DNA of 64,000 nt, taken from Duncaniella muricolitica. GTDB taxonomy: Bacteria; Bacteroidota; Bacteroidia; Bacteroidales; Muribaculaceae. The DNA lies in assembly GCA_025808375.1 (NCBI GenBank), contig CP061009.1, forward strand, positions 1,736,001 through 1,800,000. Reading direction: 5' to 3'. Of this stretch, positions 32,678-41,655 are shown one piece after another. The translations under genes and the position numbers were made by a program. A model generated the notes under the pieces. That model searched no databases. It was not told where the DNA came from and was given only the letters and a program-made list of their open reading frames with translations. Every line of letters begins with the position of its first letter. The first letter of the stretch is position 1.

Positions 32678-32985
32678 TCTCACTGTCTATTGTCAGTTCA
32701 TCATGGCGCAGTCAAACTTGTTACGCATTGTTGCCATATCCTTATATATGTGTAACCGGATTTTTTTGTGTGAGTTGTCAGTAATTCACTAACCCTTAAC
32801 GCCTTGTTTCGCCATCCGTGTCCGTCTGTCGCCCTATCGGGCATGGTTACGGATAAGTAACGTAGCGGCGTCCTGATTTGGCTTCAGCGGTGATTGCAAT
32901 GGCTTCACGAATAATCGGAAGCACGGCTGAAACAACTGTAACTCAATTCTATCACTATATCTTTCCGCATTTCACTTTTTTGTAG
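32678..32985. other. Gene-free stretch, probable mobile-element remnant
   Basis: About 310 bases with no convincing ORF. A minus-strand run reading EAIAITAEAKSGRRYVTYP (about 32845-32910) is a possible coding scrap. The right end passes into the promoter of the YczE-like gene. Confidence 0.4.
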
Positions 32986-32993
32986 TAACTTTG
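32986..32993 (+). promoter_or_regulatory. -7 box TAACTTTG of the YczE-like gene
   Basis: Exact TAnnTTTG, 10 bases before the ATG at 33004, giving a very short leader. Confidence 0.6.
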
Positions 32994-33003
32994 CAGTCTC
33001 AAA

Positions 33004-33687
33004 ATGCAATTTATGAGAAAGAGTGTATTGAAGTATCTTACAGTTATCCTCGGATTTTATATCTTGTCGCTGGGGGTTGTATTGTTTGTCAAGTCATCGT
33101 TAGGCACCACCCCAATTTCGTGTATCAACTATGTGTTGTCGCTCCATACCCCTTTGACACTCGGGTCGGCGACGTTTTTATTCAATGTCGTGCTGATACT
33201 TATCGAACTGATGCTGATACGAGGCATCGGCACTAAGCGCGACAGAATAGAGATACTCCTTCAGGTGCCATTTTCGGCTCTGCTCGGGTTGTTTATGGAT
33301 ATTAACATGCGTCTTCTTGGGCCGATTGAGGTAGACAGTTATCCTATGGCTGTCGGGTTTGTCCTGGCCGGTTGCATCACGCAGGCACTCGGAGTGGTGC
33401 TCGAACTGAAGCCCAATGTGGCGATAATGAGTGCCGAGGGGGTCGTTAAATACTCCTCCCGCCGCTGGAACCGTGACTTCGGACGGATGAAGGTGGCGTT
33501 TGACATTACGCTTGTCACGATGGCCGCCATGCTGTCGTTTGTGTTGGCCGGACATATCGAGGGCCTCCGAGAAGGCACGGTCGTGGCTGCTGTATGTACA
33601 GGCTTTATTGTCTCGGCTATGATAAGGTATATATTCACACCGGCAAGAGTCCACCGTGCCACTTCCGCCCTGTGTGGCTCGCATTGA
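33004..33687 (+). CDS. YczE/DUF6198-like integral membrane protein
   Basis: 227 residues with about five or six membrane segments. Typical family pattern: FYILSLGVVLFVKSSLGTTP near the N terminus, SATFLFNVVLILIELMLI, then LLGLFMDINMRLLGPIE. No assigned transport substrate. It is followed 23 bases later by the chromate transporter pair and may share its transcript. ATG 33013 is an alternative start. Confidence 0.75.
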   Translation: MQFMRKSVLKYLTVILGFYILSLGVVLFVKSSLGTTPISCINYVLSLHTPLTLGSATFLFNVVLILIELMLIRGIGTKRDRIEILLQVPFSALLGLFMDINMRLLGPIEVDSYPMAVGFVLAGCITQALGVVLELKPNVAIMSAEGVVKYSSRRWNRDFGRMKVAFDITLVTMAAMLSFVLAGHIEGLREGTVVAAVCTGFIVSAMIRYIFTPARVHRATSALCGSH

Positions 33688-33710
33688 AATAATCAGGCGT
33701 TTTGAAATTT

Positions 33711-34337
33711 ATGGATAATAAAGTAAACGCAGGTGGCAATATCTATCTGCAGTTGTTTACGACGTTTTTCAAGATTGGCGCGTTTACATTCGGAGGCGGA
33801 TGGGCCATGCTCTCACTTATAGAGAAAGAGATTGTCGACAAGCGAGGCTGGATTGACCGGACCGAATATCTCGATCTTATAGCTGTGTCACAGTCTTTGC
33901 CCGGTATCTTGGCCGTGAATGTCTCGGTGGCTGTCGGCGATAAGTTGCGCGGCATGAAGGGTGCGGTCACGGCATCGCTCGGCACCATACTTCCGTCGTT
34001 CATGATAATCCTGTGTATAGCCATATTCCTGACTCCCGATCTGATCAAAGAAAACGAGACTCTCTCGGCTGTATTCAAGGGGATACGTCCGGCTGTCGTG
34101 GCTCTGATAGTGGCTCCGGTCATATCGTCGGCGCGCTCGGCAGGCATCGGATGGCGCACGGTGATCATACCTGTAGCCGTGGCTCTGCTCATATGGTCGA
34201 AACTCCCGATAGTGTCAAGCCCGATACTCTATATCTTGCTCGGCGGAATCGGTGGATGGTGGTGGCTGTCACGTCATCAGAGAAAACTCAGAGAACTTGA
34301 AGATGAAATGCGTAAGGAAGAGGAGGAGAAATTATGA
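33711..34337 (+). CDS. Chromate transporter, N-terminal half type (short CHR)
   Basis: 208 residues from ATG 33711 (a TTG at 33702 is the alternative). CHR signature: FFKIGAFTFGGGWAMLSLIE followed by LDLIAVSQSLPGILAVNVSV, about six helices, then a charged C-terminal tail. Two short CHR proteins encoded side by side form one transporter; the second starts inside this stop codon. Known members export chromate, but many gut homologues have untested substrates. Confidence 0.88.
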   Translation: MDNKVNAGGNIYLQLFTTFFKIGAFTFGGGWAMLSLIEKEIVDKRGWIDRTEYLDLIAVSQSLPGILAVNVSVAVGDKLRGMKGAVTASLGTILPSFMIILCIAIFLTPDLIKENETLSAVFKGIRPAVVALIVAPVISSARSAGIGWRTVIIPVAVALLIWSKLPIVSSPILYILLGGIGGWWWLSRHQRKLRELEDEMRKEEEEKL

Positions 34338-34906
34338 CTATCTATCTGCGGCTAATATGGGCTTATCTCAAAATAGGGCTTTTCGGGTTTGGTGGTGGTT
34401 ATGCCATGCTCGCGCTTATCGAGCGTGAGATTGTAGGCCCGGGATGGATAACCGAACAGACTTTTACCGATATCGTGGCTATCTCGCAGATGACGCCAGG
34501 CCCGATAGGTATTAATTCGGCCACATATATAGGTTATGTGGCTCCGGGGGAGTATTCCGCATCGTTGTCTTCGCCACTGTGGGGTATACTTGGTTCGATA
34601 ACATGTACTCTGGTTGTAGTGTTGCCGTCGTTTCTGCTTGTGGCTTATACAAGCCATCTCATACACAGGCATAAGGACAGTGTGGTGGTGCGCGGCATCT
34701 TCACCGGATTGCGCCCTGTGGTGGTCGGGCTTATAGCTTCGGCGGCATTGTTGCTGATGAATGCGGCCAATTTTGGCGATACAACCTATCAGGTGATATG
34801 GAGCATTGCGCTTTGTGTGGCAGCTTTCGTCGCTGTGTATTGGCTCAAGTGGCATCCGATACTTATAATATGTCTTGCCGGAGTGGCTGGCTGGATTGTT
34901 TATTAG
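34334..34906 (+). CDS. Chromate transporter, second half type (short CHR)
   Basis: 190 residues. Signature YLKIGLFGFGGGYAMLALIE and VAISQMTPGPIGINSATYIG, with the usual TPGP motif. Start overlaps the previous stop by four bases. Partner of the preceding gene. Confidence 0.88.
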   Translation: MTIYLRLIWAYLKIGLFGFGGGYAMLALIEREIVGPGWITEQTFTDIVAISQMTPGPIGINSATYIGYVAPGEYSASLSSPLWGILGSITCTLVVVLPSFLLVAYTSHLIHRHKDSVVVRGIFTGLRPVVVGLIASAALLLMNAANFGDTTYQVIWSIALCVAAFVAVYWLKWHPILIICLAGVAGWIVY

Positions 34907-34979
34907 AGTATTTAAGTATGGAGTTTGGACTCTGATTATCCTTATCTTATCACAATCTACATTAATTTACGTTTATAAT

Positions 34980-36263
34980 ATGGATTATTCTCAGGCCATA
35001 GAGCTGTTGTATAATTCTCTGCCTGTATTTCAGCATATGGGCCCGGGGGCATATAAGCCCGGACTTGACACTTCGCGCCGCCTTGACGATATGGCCGGCA
35101 ATCCCCATCGTGCCTATCCTACGATACATGTGGCGGGTACAAACGGCAAGGGTTCGACAGCCCATACTCTTGCGGCGATACTCCGGTCGGCAGGTTATAG
35201 GACAGGACTCTACACTTCGCCTCATATCTATGATTTCCGTGAACGTATACGTGTGGACGGCGAGATGATCGAGGAGCAGGCTGTCGTGGATTTCGTGGAG
35301 CGTTGGATTGAGGCGCGCGACAGTAATTTGGGCCTTTCGCCGAGTTTCTTTGAACTGACATCGACCATGGCGTTTGAATATTTCGCCCGCAAGAAGGTGG
35401 ATGTGGCTGTCATAGAGACAGGTCTCGGCGGCCGGCTTGACTCGACCAATATCATTACACCGATACTCGGCATTATCACCAATATATCACTCGACCACAC
35501 GTCGCTGCTTGGAGACACGCGGGCACAGATAGCCCGTGAGAAAGCGGGTATCATCAAGCCCGGTGTGCCTGTGGTCATCGGTGAATGTGACGATGAGACG
35601 GAGCCGGTGTTCAGAGACACGGCGGCTGCCGTAGGGGCGGAGATTCATTTCGCCGGGCCGATAGAGGGTAGGGTAGAGAGTGACTGTAATATGTATCCCT
35701 CCACACCTTTCGGACCGTTGCGCGGCGAGTTGCGCGGTGAGTGTCAGCGGCGCAATACAGCCACGGTGCTCAAGGCCGTTGAGGTGCTCAGGCACAGTTT
35801 TGATATATCCGACGAGGCTGTGGCGCGCGGCATAGGCAATGTCACGGGGCTGACCCATCTCTTCGGCCGATGGAGCCGTGTGGCCGAGGCTCCGCTCACG
35901 GTGTGTGACACAGGTCACAATCAAGGCGGATGGGAACTCATAATAAACGAGCTTAAAAATATCGAGCAACGTCCGCGCCATCTCGTCATGGGTTTTGTGG
36001 CCGACAAGGATCTTGGCCATATCTTCGATCTGATTGACGAAGTGAAGGACGACGTGACGCTATGGTTCAGCGGGCCGTCGAGCCAGCGCGGATTGCCGGC
36101 GTCGGAGCTGGCCGCCAAAGCCGCTGAGAGAGGCCTGACGGGATATGTCGAGCAGGATGTCAACGTGGCGGTGAGCAGGGCGCGCGAGATGGCCGGAGAC
36201 GAGGGCTTTGTGCTCATCGCAGGCAGCAATTTCCTGATTGCCGACCTGCAAAAAATAAAATAG
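34980..36263 (+). CDS. folC: Dihydrofolate/folylpolyglutamate synthase
   Basis: 427 residues from ATG 34980; the open frame extends to 34875 but overlaps the CHR gene. A Mur-ligase-type enzyme that adds glutamate to dihydropteroate and folates. P-loop HVAGTNGKGSTAH from about residue 50; YTSPHIYDFRERIRVDG; the omega-type loop VAVIETGLGGRLDSTNII; NISLDHTSLLGDT; and CDTGHNQGGWE in the C-terminal domain. Complete. Confidence 0.95.
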   Translation: MDYSQAIELLYNSLPVFQHMGPGAYKPGLDTSRRLDDMAGNPHRAYPTIHVAGTNGKGSTAHTLAAILRSAGYRTGLYTSPHIYDFRERIRVDGEMIEEQAVVDFVERWIEARDSNLGLSPSFFELTSTMAFEYFARKKVDVAVIETGLGGRLDSTNIITPILGIITNISLDHTSLLGDTRAQIAREKAGIIKPGVPVVIGECDDETEPVFRDTAAAVGAEIHFAGPIEGRVESDCNMYPSTPFGPLRGELRGECQRRNTATVLKAVEVLRHSFDISDEAVARGIGNVTGLTHLFGRWSRVAEAPLTVCDTGHNQGGWELIINELKNIEQRPRHLVMGFVADKDLGHIFDLIDEVKDDVTLWFSGPSSQRGLPASELAAKAAERGLTGYVEQDVNVAVSRAREMAGDEGFVLIAGSNFLIADLQKIK

Positions 36264-36351
36264 CACGGTGAAAATCGTGGCTTTTTGTGCAGAAATGGAT
36301 AATTTTTTAGTCTAAAAGACTGTGAAAATTCCCCAAACGGATAATTCTTAC

Positions 36352-36359
36352 TAAATTTG
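36352..36359 (+). promoter_or_regulatory. -7 box TAAATTTG abutting the dus start
   Basis: TAnnTTTG ending four bases before the ATG at 36364. It predicts a leaderless transcript if used. Confidence 0.5.
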
Positions 36360-36363
36360 GCAT

Positions 36364-37347
36364 ATGAAAATCGCAAATATAGATCTCGGCCCACGCCCTG
36401 TGATGCTCGCACCCATGGAGGATGTGACCGACCGTTCGTTTCGTCTTATATGCAGAGAGCTGGGGGCGTCGATGGTCTACACGGAGTTTGTGAGTGCCGA
36501 CGCGCTCATACGTGACATCCCGGCCACAGTGCGCAAGCTGTCGATTGATCCGGGCGAGCGTCCTACGGCCATACAGATATATGGCCGGGAGGTGGAGCCT
36601 ATGGTCGAGGCCGCCAGGATAGTCGAACAGGCCGGCCCTGACCTTATAGATATAAATTTCGGCTGTCCGGTCAAGAAGGTAGCGGGCAAAGGGGCCGGAG
36701 CGGGAATGTTGCGCGACATACCCAAGATGCTCGAGATAACACGTGCTGTGGTCAATGCCGTGAAACTCCCCGTGACGGTCAAGACACGTCTGGGCTGGGA
36801 CCACAACAGTAAGATAATAGTCGAACTCGCCGAGCAGTTGCAGGACTGTGGCATAAGCGCGCTGACAGTGCACGGACGCACGCGCTCGCAGATGTATACA
36901 GGTTCGGCCGACTGGGAGATGATAGCCCGAGTGAAGGAAAATCCGCGTCTGACCATTCCCCTTATAGGCAACGGCGACATCACCACCCCCGAGGCTGCAT
37001 GCGAGGCCTTTGACCGTTATGGCGTGGACGGAGTGATGGTGGGCCGCGCGTCGATCGGTGCGCCGTGGATATTTCGCGACATACGTCAGGCCCTGCATGC
37101 CGACATGGGGGCTCCGCTCACCGTAGCCGAGCGTTTTGACCTGCTGCGGCGTCAGATACGCGAGAGCGTGGATCGTATAGACGAATATCGCGGCATCCTG
37201 CATATAAGGCGTCATCTCGCGGCCTCGCCTCTCTTAAAGGGGATATCGCACTTCCGCGACACCCGTATACGCATGCTCCGAGCCTCGACACTCGACGAAC
37301 TCATGGAGGTGCTCTCGCAGGTGCAGGAGCTTATAGACAACCAATAG
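36364..37347 (+). CDS. dusB: tRNA-dihydrouridine synthase (DusB type)
   Basis: 327 residues. FMN- and NADPH-dependent reduction of uridine in tRNA D-loops. Motifs: LAPMEDVTDRSFRLICRELG, the catalytic Cys in INFGCPVKKVAGKGAGAG, LTVHGRTRSQMYTGSADWE, and PLIGNGDI with VDGVMVGRASIGAPWIF. Complete and typical. Confidence 0.94.
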   Translation: MKIANIDLGPRPVMLAPMEDVTDRSFRLICRELGASMVYTEFVSADALIRDIPATVRKLSIDPGERPTAIQIYGREVEPMVEAARIVEQAGPDLIDINFGCPVKKVAGKGAGAGMLRDIPKMLEITRAVVNAVKLPVTVKTRLGWDHNSKIIVELAEQLQDCGISALTVHGRTRSQMYTGSADWEMIARVKENPRLTIPLIGNGDITTPEAACEAFDRYGVDGVMVGRASIGAPWIFRDIRQALHADMGAPLTVAERFDLLRRQIRESVDRIDEYRGILHIRRHLAASPLLKGISHFRDTRIRMLRASTLDELMEVLSQVQELIDNQ

Positions 37348-37370
37348 CAACTACAATAATTTCTGACCAT

Positions 37371-38069
37371 ATGAAGACACTTTGCTCATTTATATTATTC
37401 ATCTCATGTGCTCTGAGCCTCTCGGCGCAGACCGACACAAGCTATGACCTCAATGTGGGGGAGTTTAGCGAGCTACGCGTGAGCGACGGCATCAATGTCG
37501 ATTATACCTCCGATCCCGATAAGGCCGGACGAGCTTTTTTCAACTGTCCGGCTCAGCAGGCCTCGTCATTCATGTTTACCAACAAGGGCGGCCGCCTCAC
37601 CATTCAGCTTTCGCCCGAAATTATAGGGGCCCGCAATCTGCCGACGATAACCGTTCACTCCAAACATCTGACCAAGGTCGAAAACACTTCCGACTCGACT
37701 GTCAGAGTGCTTTCGCTCAACGGACTACCCAAACTTGAAGCCCGTCTTGAGGGTAACGGCCATCTGATAGTGCGGGGTATTGACGCCACAGAGGTCAAGG
37801 GTACATTACGTCTGGGGCACGGCACACTCATCCTGACCGGCAAATGCAAGGAGGCCAAGCTCAATCTTACAGGCACTGGAGTGATTCAGGCCGACGAACT
37901 TGTGGCCGAGGAAGCTACTGTCAATGCCAAAGGCACCGGGTCGGTGGGCGTAAATGCCGTAAGCGCGCTCGGCGTGTATGGCATGGGCAGCACATCGGTC
38001 TATTATATAGGTTCGCCTGAGATTAAAAACCGTTCGGTAGGTCTGAAGCTAATGCCGTTGTCCAAGTAG
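37371..38069 (+). CDS. GIN-domain (DUF2807) secreted protein
   Basis: 232 residues: signal peptide (SFILFISCALSLSAQ), then the putative auto-transporter adhesin head GIN domain with beta-helix-like repeats (VGEFSELRVSDGINVDYTSD, LTGTGVIQADELVAE, AKGTGSVGVNAVSALGVYGM). Common in Bacteroidetes and likely periplasmic or surface-exposed; role unknown. It lies four bases before the flippase gene. Confidence 0.85.
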   Translation: MKTLCSFILFISCALSLSAQTDTSYDLNVGEFSELRVSDGINVDYTSDPDKAGRAFFNCPAQQASSFMFTNKGGRLTIQLSPEIIGARNLPTITVHSKHLTKVENTSDSTVRVLSLNGLPKLEARLEGNGHLIVRGIDATEVKGTLRLGHGTLILTGKCKEAKLNLTGTGVIQADELVAEEATVNAKGTGSVGVNAVSALGVYGMGSTSVYYIGSPEIKNRSVGLKLMPLSK

Positions 38070-38073
38070 GCAT

Positions 38074-39612
38074 ATGTCAGAGTCGGAAACATCTTCGCGA
38101 AAGGAGTCGGGCGAGAGCGGCGGCACGCTCAAGCAGTCGGTGGCCCGCACGCTCAAGTGGAACGTCATAGACCGCCTGTCGTCACAGGTGCTTTATCTCG
38201 TCACCGGCGTTGTGCTCGCACGCGAGCTTACGCAGGAGGAGTATGGACTTGTCGGGGCGATACAGGTGTTTCATGTATTCGCGTCATTGTTTGTCGACAG
38301 CGGTTTTGCCGCGGTATTGCTCCAGCGCAAATCGCCCACGCGGCTTGAATACTCGACAGTGTTGTGGTTTAACGTGGCAATGTCGCTGGCCATATACATG
38401 CTGCTGTATATCCTCGCACCTGTGATTGCCGACCTGTTTCAAGGCGATGTGCGTCTTATACCGCTGTCGAGGGTGATGTTTCTGACATTCATAATCAACG
38501 CCTTCTCGATAGTCCAGGTGAATCGCCTCACCAAACTGATGGACACACGTATGGTGGCCGTGAGCAATTCGCTCGGGCTTGTGGCCGGAGCAGTCGTGGG
38601 CATCTATCTTGCAGTCACGGGCTATGGCGCGTGGGCATTGGTGTGGCAGGCTATAGTCATATCGGTGGTCAAGGTGGCCATATTGTGGCTTACGAGCGGA
38701 TGGACGCCGTTGTGGCGGTTTTCGTTTGAGTCGCTGCGAGGGTTTGTCCGTCTCGGTTCGGGAGTGACGATATCGTCGGTGCTCAACACCGTGTTTCTCA
38801 CCATGGGGTCGTTTGTCATAGGCCATAAGGTCAGCCTCGTTACGCTTGGCTATTATACACAGGCCGACAAGTGGAGCAAGATGGGTGTGACATCGCTCTC
38901 ACAGGTGTTTACCTCCTCGTTTGTCCCTCTGCTTTCGGGTGTGCAGGACGACAGTGAGCGATATGCACGCATGTGTGGCAAGACTCATCGCCTGGCGGCC
39001 TATCTGCTGTTTCCGGCCATGGGATTGCTTGCAGTGATGGCTACGCCGATTTTCCACACGCTTTTCGGCACCAAATGGGACCCCTCGATAGTATTGTTTC
39101 AGCTTTTGCTTATGCGTGGCATATTCATGGTGCTGTCGAGCCTTTACGGGAATTTCATGTTGTCGCTGGCCAAGTCGAAGCTGCTTGTCCTGACCGAAAC
39201 CGTCAAGGATGTGACGTCGGTCGTTGCGGTGATTGTGACGTTGCCCTATATTGCGATGACCTCAGGCGGTAATGTGGTGTATGGAGTGGAGATATTTCTC
39301 TGGGGGCAGCTTGTGGCGTCGGTGGTGACATGGCTTGTGACTCTGGTCTATGTGATACGCATTACAGGCCGTCCGTTCATGAGTTATCTTGCCGATCTTG
39401 CGCCCTATGTGGCGGTCACGACTCTCGGATCGCTGCCGTGCGCGCTGATAGCGGGTGCGTTTGAGATGTTGCCTCCGGTGTTGTGTTGCGTGGAGGCGAT
39501 AGTGTTTGTGGCTGTTTATGTCGGTGTCAATGCTTTGTTGAAGTCGCGCATACAGGCCGATGTTCTCGGCTATTTGTTTGGCCGGTTTATGAAGAATAAG
39601 ATGGCGGTGTGA
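38074..39612 (+). CDS. Polysaccharide/lipooligosaccharide flippase (MOP superfamily)
   Basis: 512 residues with about 12-14 membrane segments. N-terminal WNVIDRLSSQVLYLVTGVVL, ARELTQEEYGLVGAIQVFH and SGFAAVLLQRKSPTRLEYST match Wzx-like polysaccharide transporters. It would move lipid-linked glycans across the inner membrane. There is no adjacent glycan cluster here, so the cargo is unknown. Confidence 0.92.
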   Translation: MSESETSSRKESGESGGTLKQSVARTLKWNVIDRLSSQVLYLVTGVVLARELTQEEYGLVGAIQVFHVFASLFVDSGFAAVLLQRKSPTRLEYSTVLWFNVAMSLAIYMLLYILAPVIADLFQGDVRLIPLSRVMFLTFIINAFSIVQVNRLTKLMDTRMVAVSNSLGLVAGAVVGIYLAVTGYGAWALVWQAIVISVVKVAILWLTSGWTPLWRFSFESLRGFVRLGSGVTISSVLNTVFLTMGSFVIGHKVSLVTLGYYTQADKWSKMGVTSLSQVFTSSFVPLLSGVQDDSERYARMCGKTHRLAAYLLFPAMGLLAVMATPIFHTLFGTKWDPSIVLFQLLLMRGIFMVLSSLYGNFMLSLAKSKLLVLTETVKDVTSVVAVIVTLPYIAMTSGGNVVYGVEIFLWGQLVASVVTWLVTLVYVIRITGRPFMSYLADLAPYVAVTTLGSLPCALIAGAFEMLPPVLCCVEAIVFVAVYVGVNALLKSRIQADVLGYLFGRFMKNKMAV

Positions 39613-39671
39613 GAAGTTTGAATGTAAACATCTTTTAACGGTTATAATTCTTTTTGCTAAAGAAAATTTCC

Positions 39672-39679
39672 TACCTTTG
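39672..39679 (+). promoter_or_regulatory. -7 box TACCTTTG of tRNA-Ser
   Basis: Exact TAnnTTTG, 40 bases before the tRNA 5' end. Confidence 0.6.
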
Positions 39680-39718
39680 CACTCGCAATGCTCAGATGAG
39701 TCAGCTTAAAAGAACCAA

Positions 39719-39806
39719 GGAATGGTGCTCGAGTGGCTGAAGAGGCACGCCTGGAAAGCGTGTATACGTCAAAAGCGTATCCCGAGTTCGAATCTCGGCC
39801 ATTCCG
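39719..39806 (+). tRNA. tRNA-Ser (anticodon GGA)
   Basis: Acceptor GGAATGG with CCATTCC and discriminator G73, CTCGAGTGGCTGAAGAGGCA D-arm, anticodon loop ctGGAaa closed by CACGC/GCGTG, long variable arm, and GAGTTCGAATCTC T-arm. CCA is not encoded. It marks the boundary between core-like sequence on the left and the accessory island on the right; tRNA-Ser genes are frequent integration sites. Confidence 0.94.
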
Positions 39807-39816
39807 CAAGTCAGAT

Positions 39817-39853
39817 CGGATGTTTCAAAATTTTGAAACATCCGACTTTTTTT
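39817..39853 (+). terminator. Terminator of tRNA-Ser
   Basis: Perfect 14-base arms (39817-39830 and 39831-39844) with a T7 run at 39847. Confidence 0.85.
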
Positions 39854-39859
39854 GCCCAA

Positions 39860-40150
39860 ATCGAAATCCCGCATCATAATTAGCCATCTCCGAGGAGACA
39901 CATAAGTTTCATAAGCTCAATAAGACACAAAAGTTTTTATTTTAGTTTTTTATCGGTTTGACTTAACCGATTGAGAAATAAACTTTTAGCAAATTATTTG
40001 AGAAGTGGCGGTAACGAGTTAGCAGCCGTGCAAATTTCAGTAGTTTGCGGTGCAATGCTGTCAAATAACTCTCTCAAACGCAAAAGTAGCCAAATCCTTT
40101 GATTATCCAAAGAGTTTGACTACTTTTATTTAAGCAAAAGATTTGAACGC
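39860..40150. other. Gene-free boundary stretch
   Basis: About 290 bases with no credible ORF. A hairpin with AAAAGTAG(C/T)CAAA arms (about 40080-40131) ends the minus-strand acetyltransferase gene. The rest looks like element-end debris after tRNA-Ser. Confidence 0.45.
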
Positions 40151-40153
40151 TTA

Positions 40154-40600
40154 TTAAAATCCTTGCTGTAAGTGCAAGATAGGAAAAGGTTTACCGGAAG
40201 GGTCTAATTCATCCCGCCCTATAACTTTATAGCCCATGTGCAAATAAAATTTGTAAGCCTGCTCATTATCTTCATTTACATCCACTTTATAGATATTGCA
40301 TTTGCTAATAGCATAATCCACGAATGCTTTGCCATAACCGCGTCCTTGTTCTTCGGGAAGCACGAACAGCATTTCCAGCATATCGTCGCTAAGCCCCATA
40401 AATGCGGCTATCCGTCCGTTTTTATTGCGTACTATAAATAATTTGACCGCCGGAAAATATTGGTTTCTTATTAAAGGTTTGAAATACTCTATATCTTCTT
40501 CTTTCAAAAAATGATGAGAACTGCGTACAGACTTTTCCCATACAATCAGAAGTTCATCTAAAATTTCGTCTGATAAGGATTGTATTTTTTCTATTTCCAT
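40154..40600 (-). CDS. GNAT-family N-acetyltransferase
   Basis: 148 residues. The acetyl-CoA binding motif is LFVLPEEQGRGYGKAFVDYA (about 90-110), followed by VNEDNEQAYKFYLHMGYKVI. AT-rich relative to the core genes, suggesting transfer. The substrate cannot be told. Preceded by a TAACTTTG box at 40631-40638. Confidence 0.9.
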   Translation of the reverse strand: MEIEKIQSLSDEILDELLIVWEKSVRSSHHFLKEEDIEYFKPLIRNQYFPAVKLFIVRNKNGRIAAFMGLSDDMLEMLFVLPEEQGRGYGKAFVDYAISKCNIYKVDVNEDNEQAYKFYLHMGYKVIGRDELDPSGKPFPILHLQQGF

Positions 40601-40630
40601 TTCCGAATATATAAATTAGTAAATCTGTTG

Positions 40631-40638
40631 CAAAGTTA
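40631..40638 (-). promoter_or_regulatory. -7 box TAACTTTG of the GNAT gene
   Basis: Exact TAnnTTTG on the minus strand, 30 bases before ATG 40600. Confidence 0.55.
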
Positions 40639-40702
40639 ACAAAAATGCCGTTCATCAGTCATTCATGGACGATACTTTTTGTTCTTCAGTGCAATAATCC
40701 GA

Positions 40703-40942
40703 TTACAGCTTCATGCCTCTGCCTTTCCTTTGCGGTTGTATTGGTCGGCGTATATTCTGCCTTAACTTCTCGAACTGTTCCCTGAACCACTCAGCAATGG
40801 GCTTTCGGTCAATGGCGAGAACCAATCTCGTCCCATCCGTAGGGTCTTTCACCACTTGGAAACCAGCCTTTTCGGTCGTAAATTTTCGCCCGTGTTCCTC
40901 CGAATAAAGTTTACCTGCATATATCAACGGTTTGCCCCTTGC
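40703..40942 (-). pseudogene. 3' fragment of a conjugative-element protein (DUF3945-like)
   Basis: About 79 codons without a native start. GKPLIYAGKLYSEEHGRKFT, AGFQVVKDPTDGTRLVLAID and PIAEWFREQFEKLRQNI resemble the C-terminal end of DUF3945/DUF4099-type proteins of Bacteroidales conjugative elements. The upstream part is replaced by the inverted-repeat region at 40943-41000. Confidence 0.5.
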
Positions 40943-41000
40943 CTTATTGGGGAATTTTCAGCGATACGTAGTATTGCGGCTCGGAAAATTCCCTAATAAG
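40943..41000. repeat. 17-base inverted repeat
   Basis: Arms 40943-40959 and 40984-41000, 16 of 17 paired (cttattggggaattttc). It lies in a gene-free GC-rich stretch of conjugative-element debris. Confidence 0.65.
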
Positions 41001-41346
41001 CTACGGTATTTTCTCCATAAATACCCTGCGGCGTGCCGTCTGCCTTTCTGCGGTGGCTGTCCCTGCCGTCTGCTTTCCCGTAACCCCACCTTATTTTTTC
41101 CTTTCGGTCGGTGGGTGGCGGGGCGGTCGTTTCCGTTTTCAAAGGCTCTTTTGCACGGGGCGGTCGGATACAAGGTTTTCCCGATAAATACGCTCGCAGC
41201 GAAGCGAGAGGAAGATTTATCGGGAAACGGCGCAGCCGCTTGACCTTTTAGCCGACATAAAGCCCCATGCTTGCTTTGCCTTTGTAAACGGAAATGATTG
41301 CTCCGCTTTCCTCTGAAAAGAGGAATAGAACCTGCAATATATTTCA
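41001..41346. other. Gene-free element stretch with a nested inverted repeat
   Basis: No supported ORF. It holds a perfect 13-base inverted repeat (41177-41189 with 41215-41227) enclosing a smaller ctcgc/gcgag dyad (41192-41196 with 41204-41208). Such nested dyads occur at transfer origins and element ends, but no relaxase gene is nearby. Confidence 0.5.
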
Positions 41347-41536
41347 TCATGCTTTCCAACGGCTGTTGGGATTGCCGTCCGAAACAACCGATACGAATAC
41401 CGTCGTTTTCTCTTTTTGCCCGTGTATAATCCTATCTAATAATGCCTTGCGGGCTTTCACCGCCCCGAACGATTCGACACGGAAAGCGAGGGCGGTTATC
41501 GTTTCGAGGTTGTAAACCTCCGCAGTGTATCTGTAC
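41347..41536 (-). pseudogene. 3' fragment of a conjugative-element gene cut by IS21
   Basis: An open frame runs from the IS21 boundary to the TGA at 41347-41349: YTAEVYNLETITALAFRVES, then GAVKARKALLDRIIHGQK and VSVVSDGNPNSRWKA. The start codon would have been left of the insertion on the minus strand, and the matching 5' part is not found on the other side of the IS. Family not recognised with confidence. Confidence 0.55.
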
Positions 41537-41563
41537 TGTAAAATTTAATCGAGAAGTGCGCCA
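41537..41563 (+). repeat. Left terminal repeat of IS21 copy 2
   Basis: Reverse complement of 44157-44183 at all 27 positions. Confidence 0.93.
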
Positions 41564-41655
41564 TGAAATCTAACCGAGAAGTGCGCCGGTTCAAAGGAGA
41601 ATTTTAACCGGGGATTTTGAGTTATATTATAGTAATATCAACTCGGTCCCACAAA

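Noticed and set aside
40958..41359. 133-codon minus-strand ORF in the element debris
   Set aside because: Composition and the inverted repeats it would have to encode make it unlikely; no family pattern.
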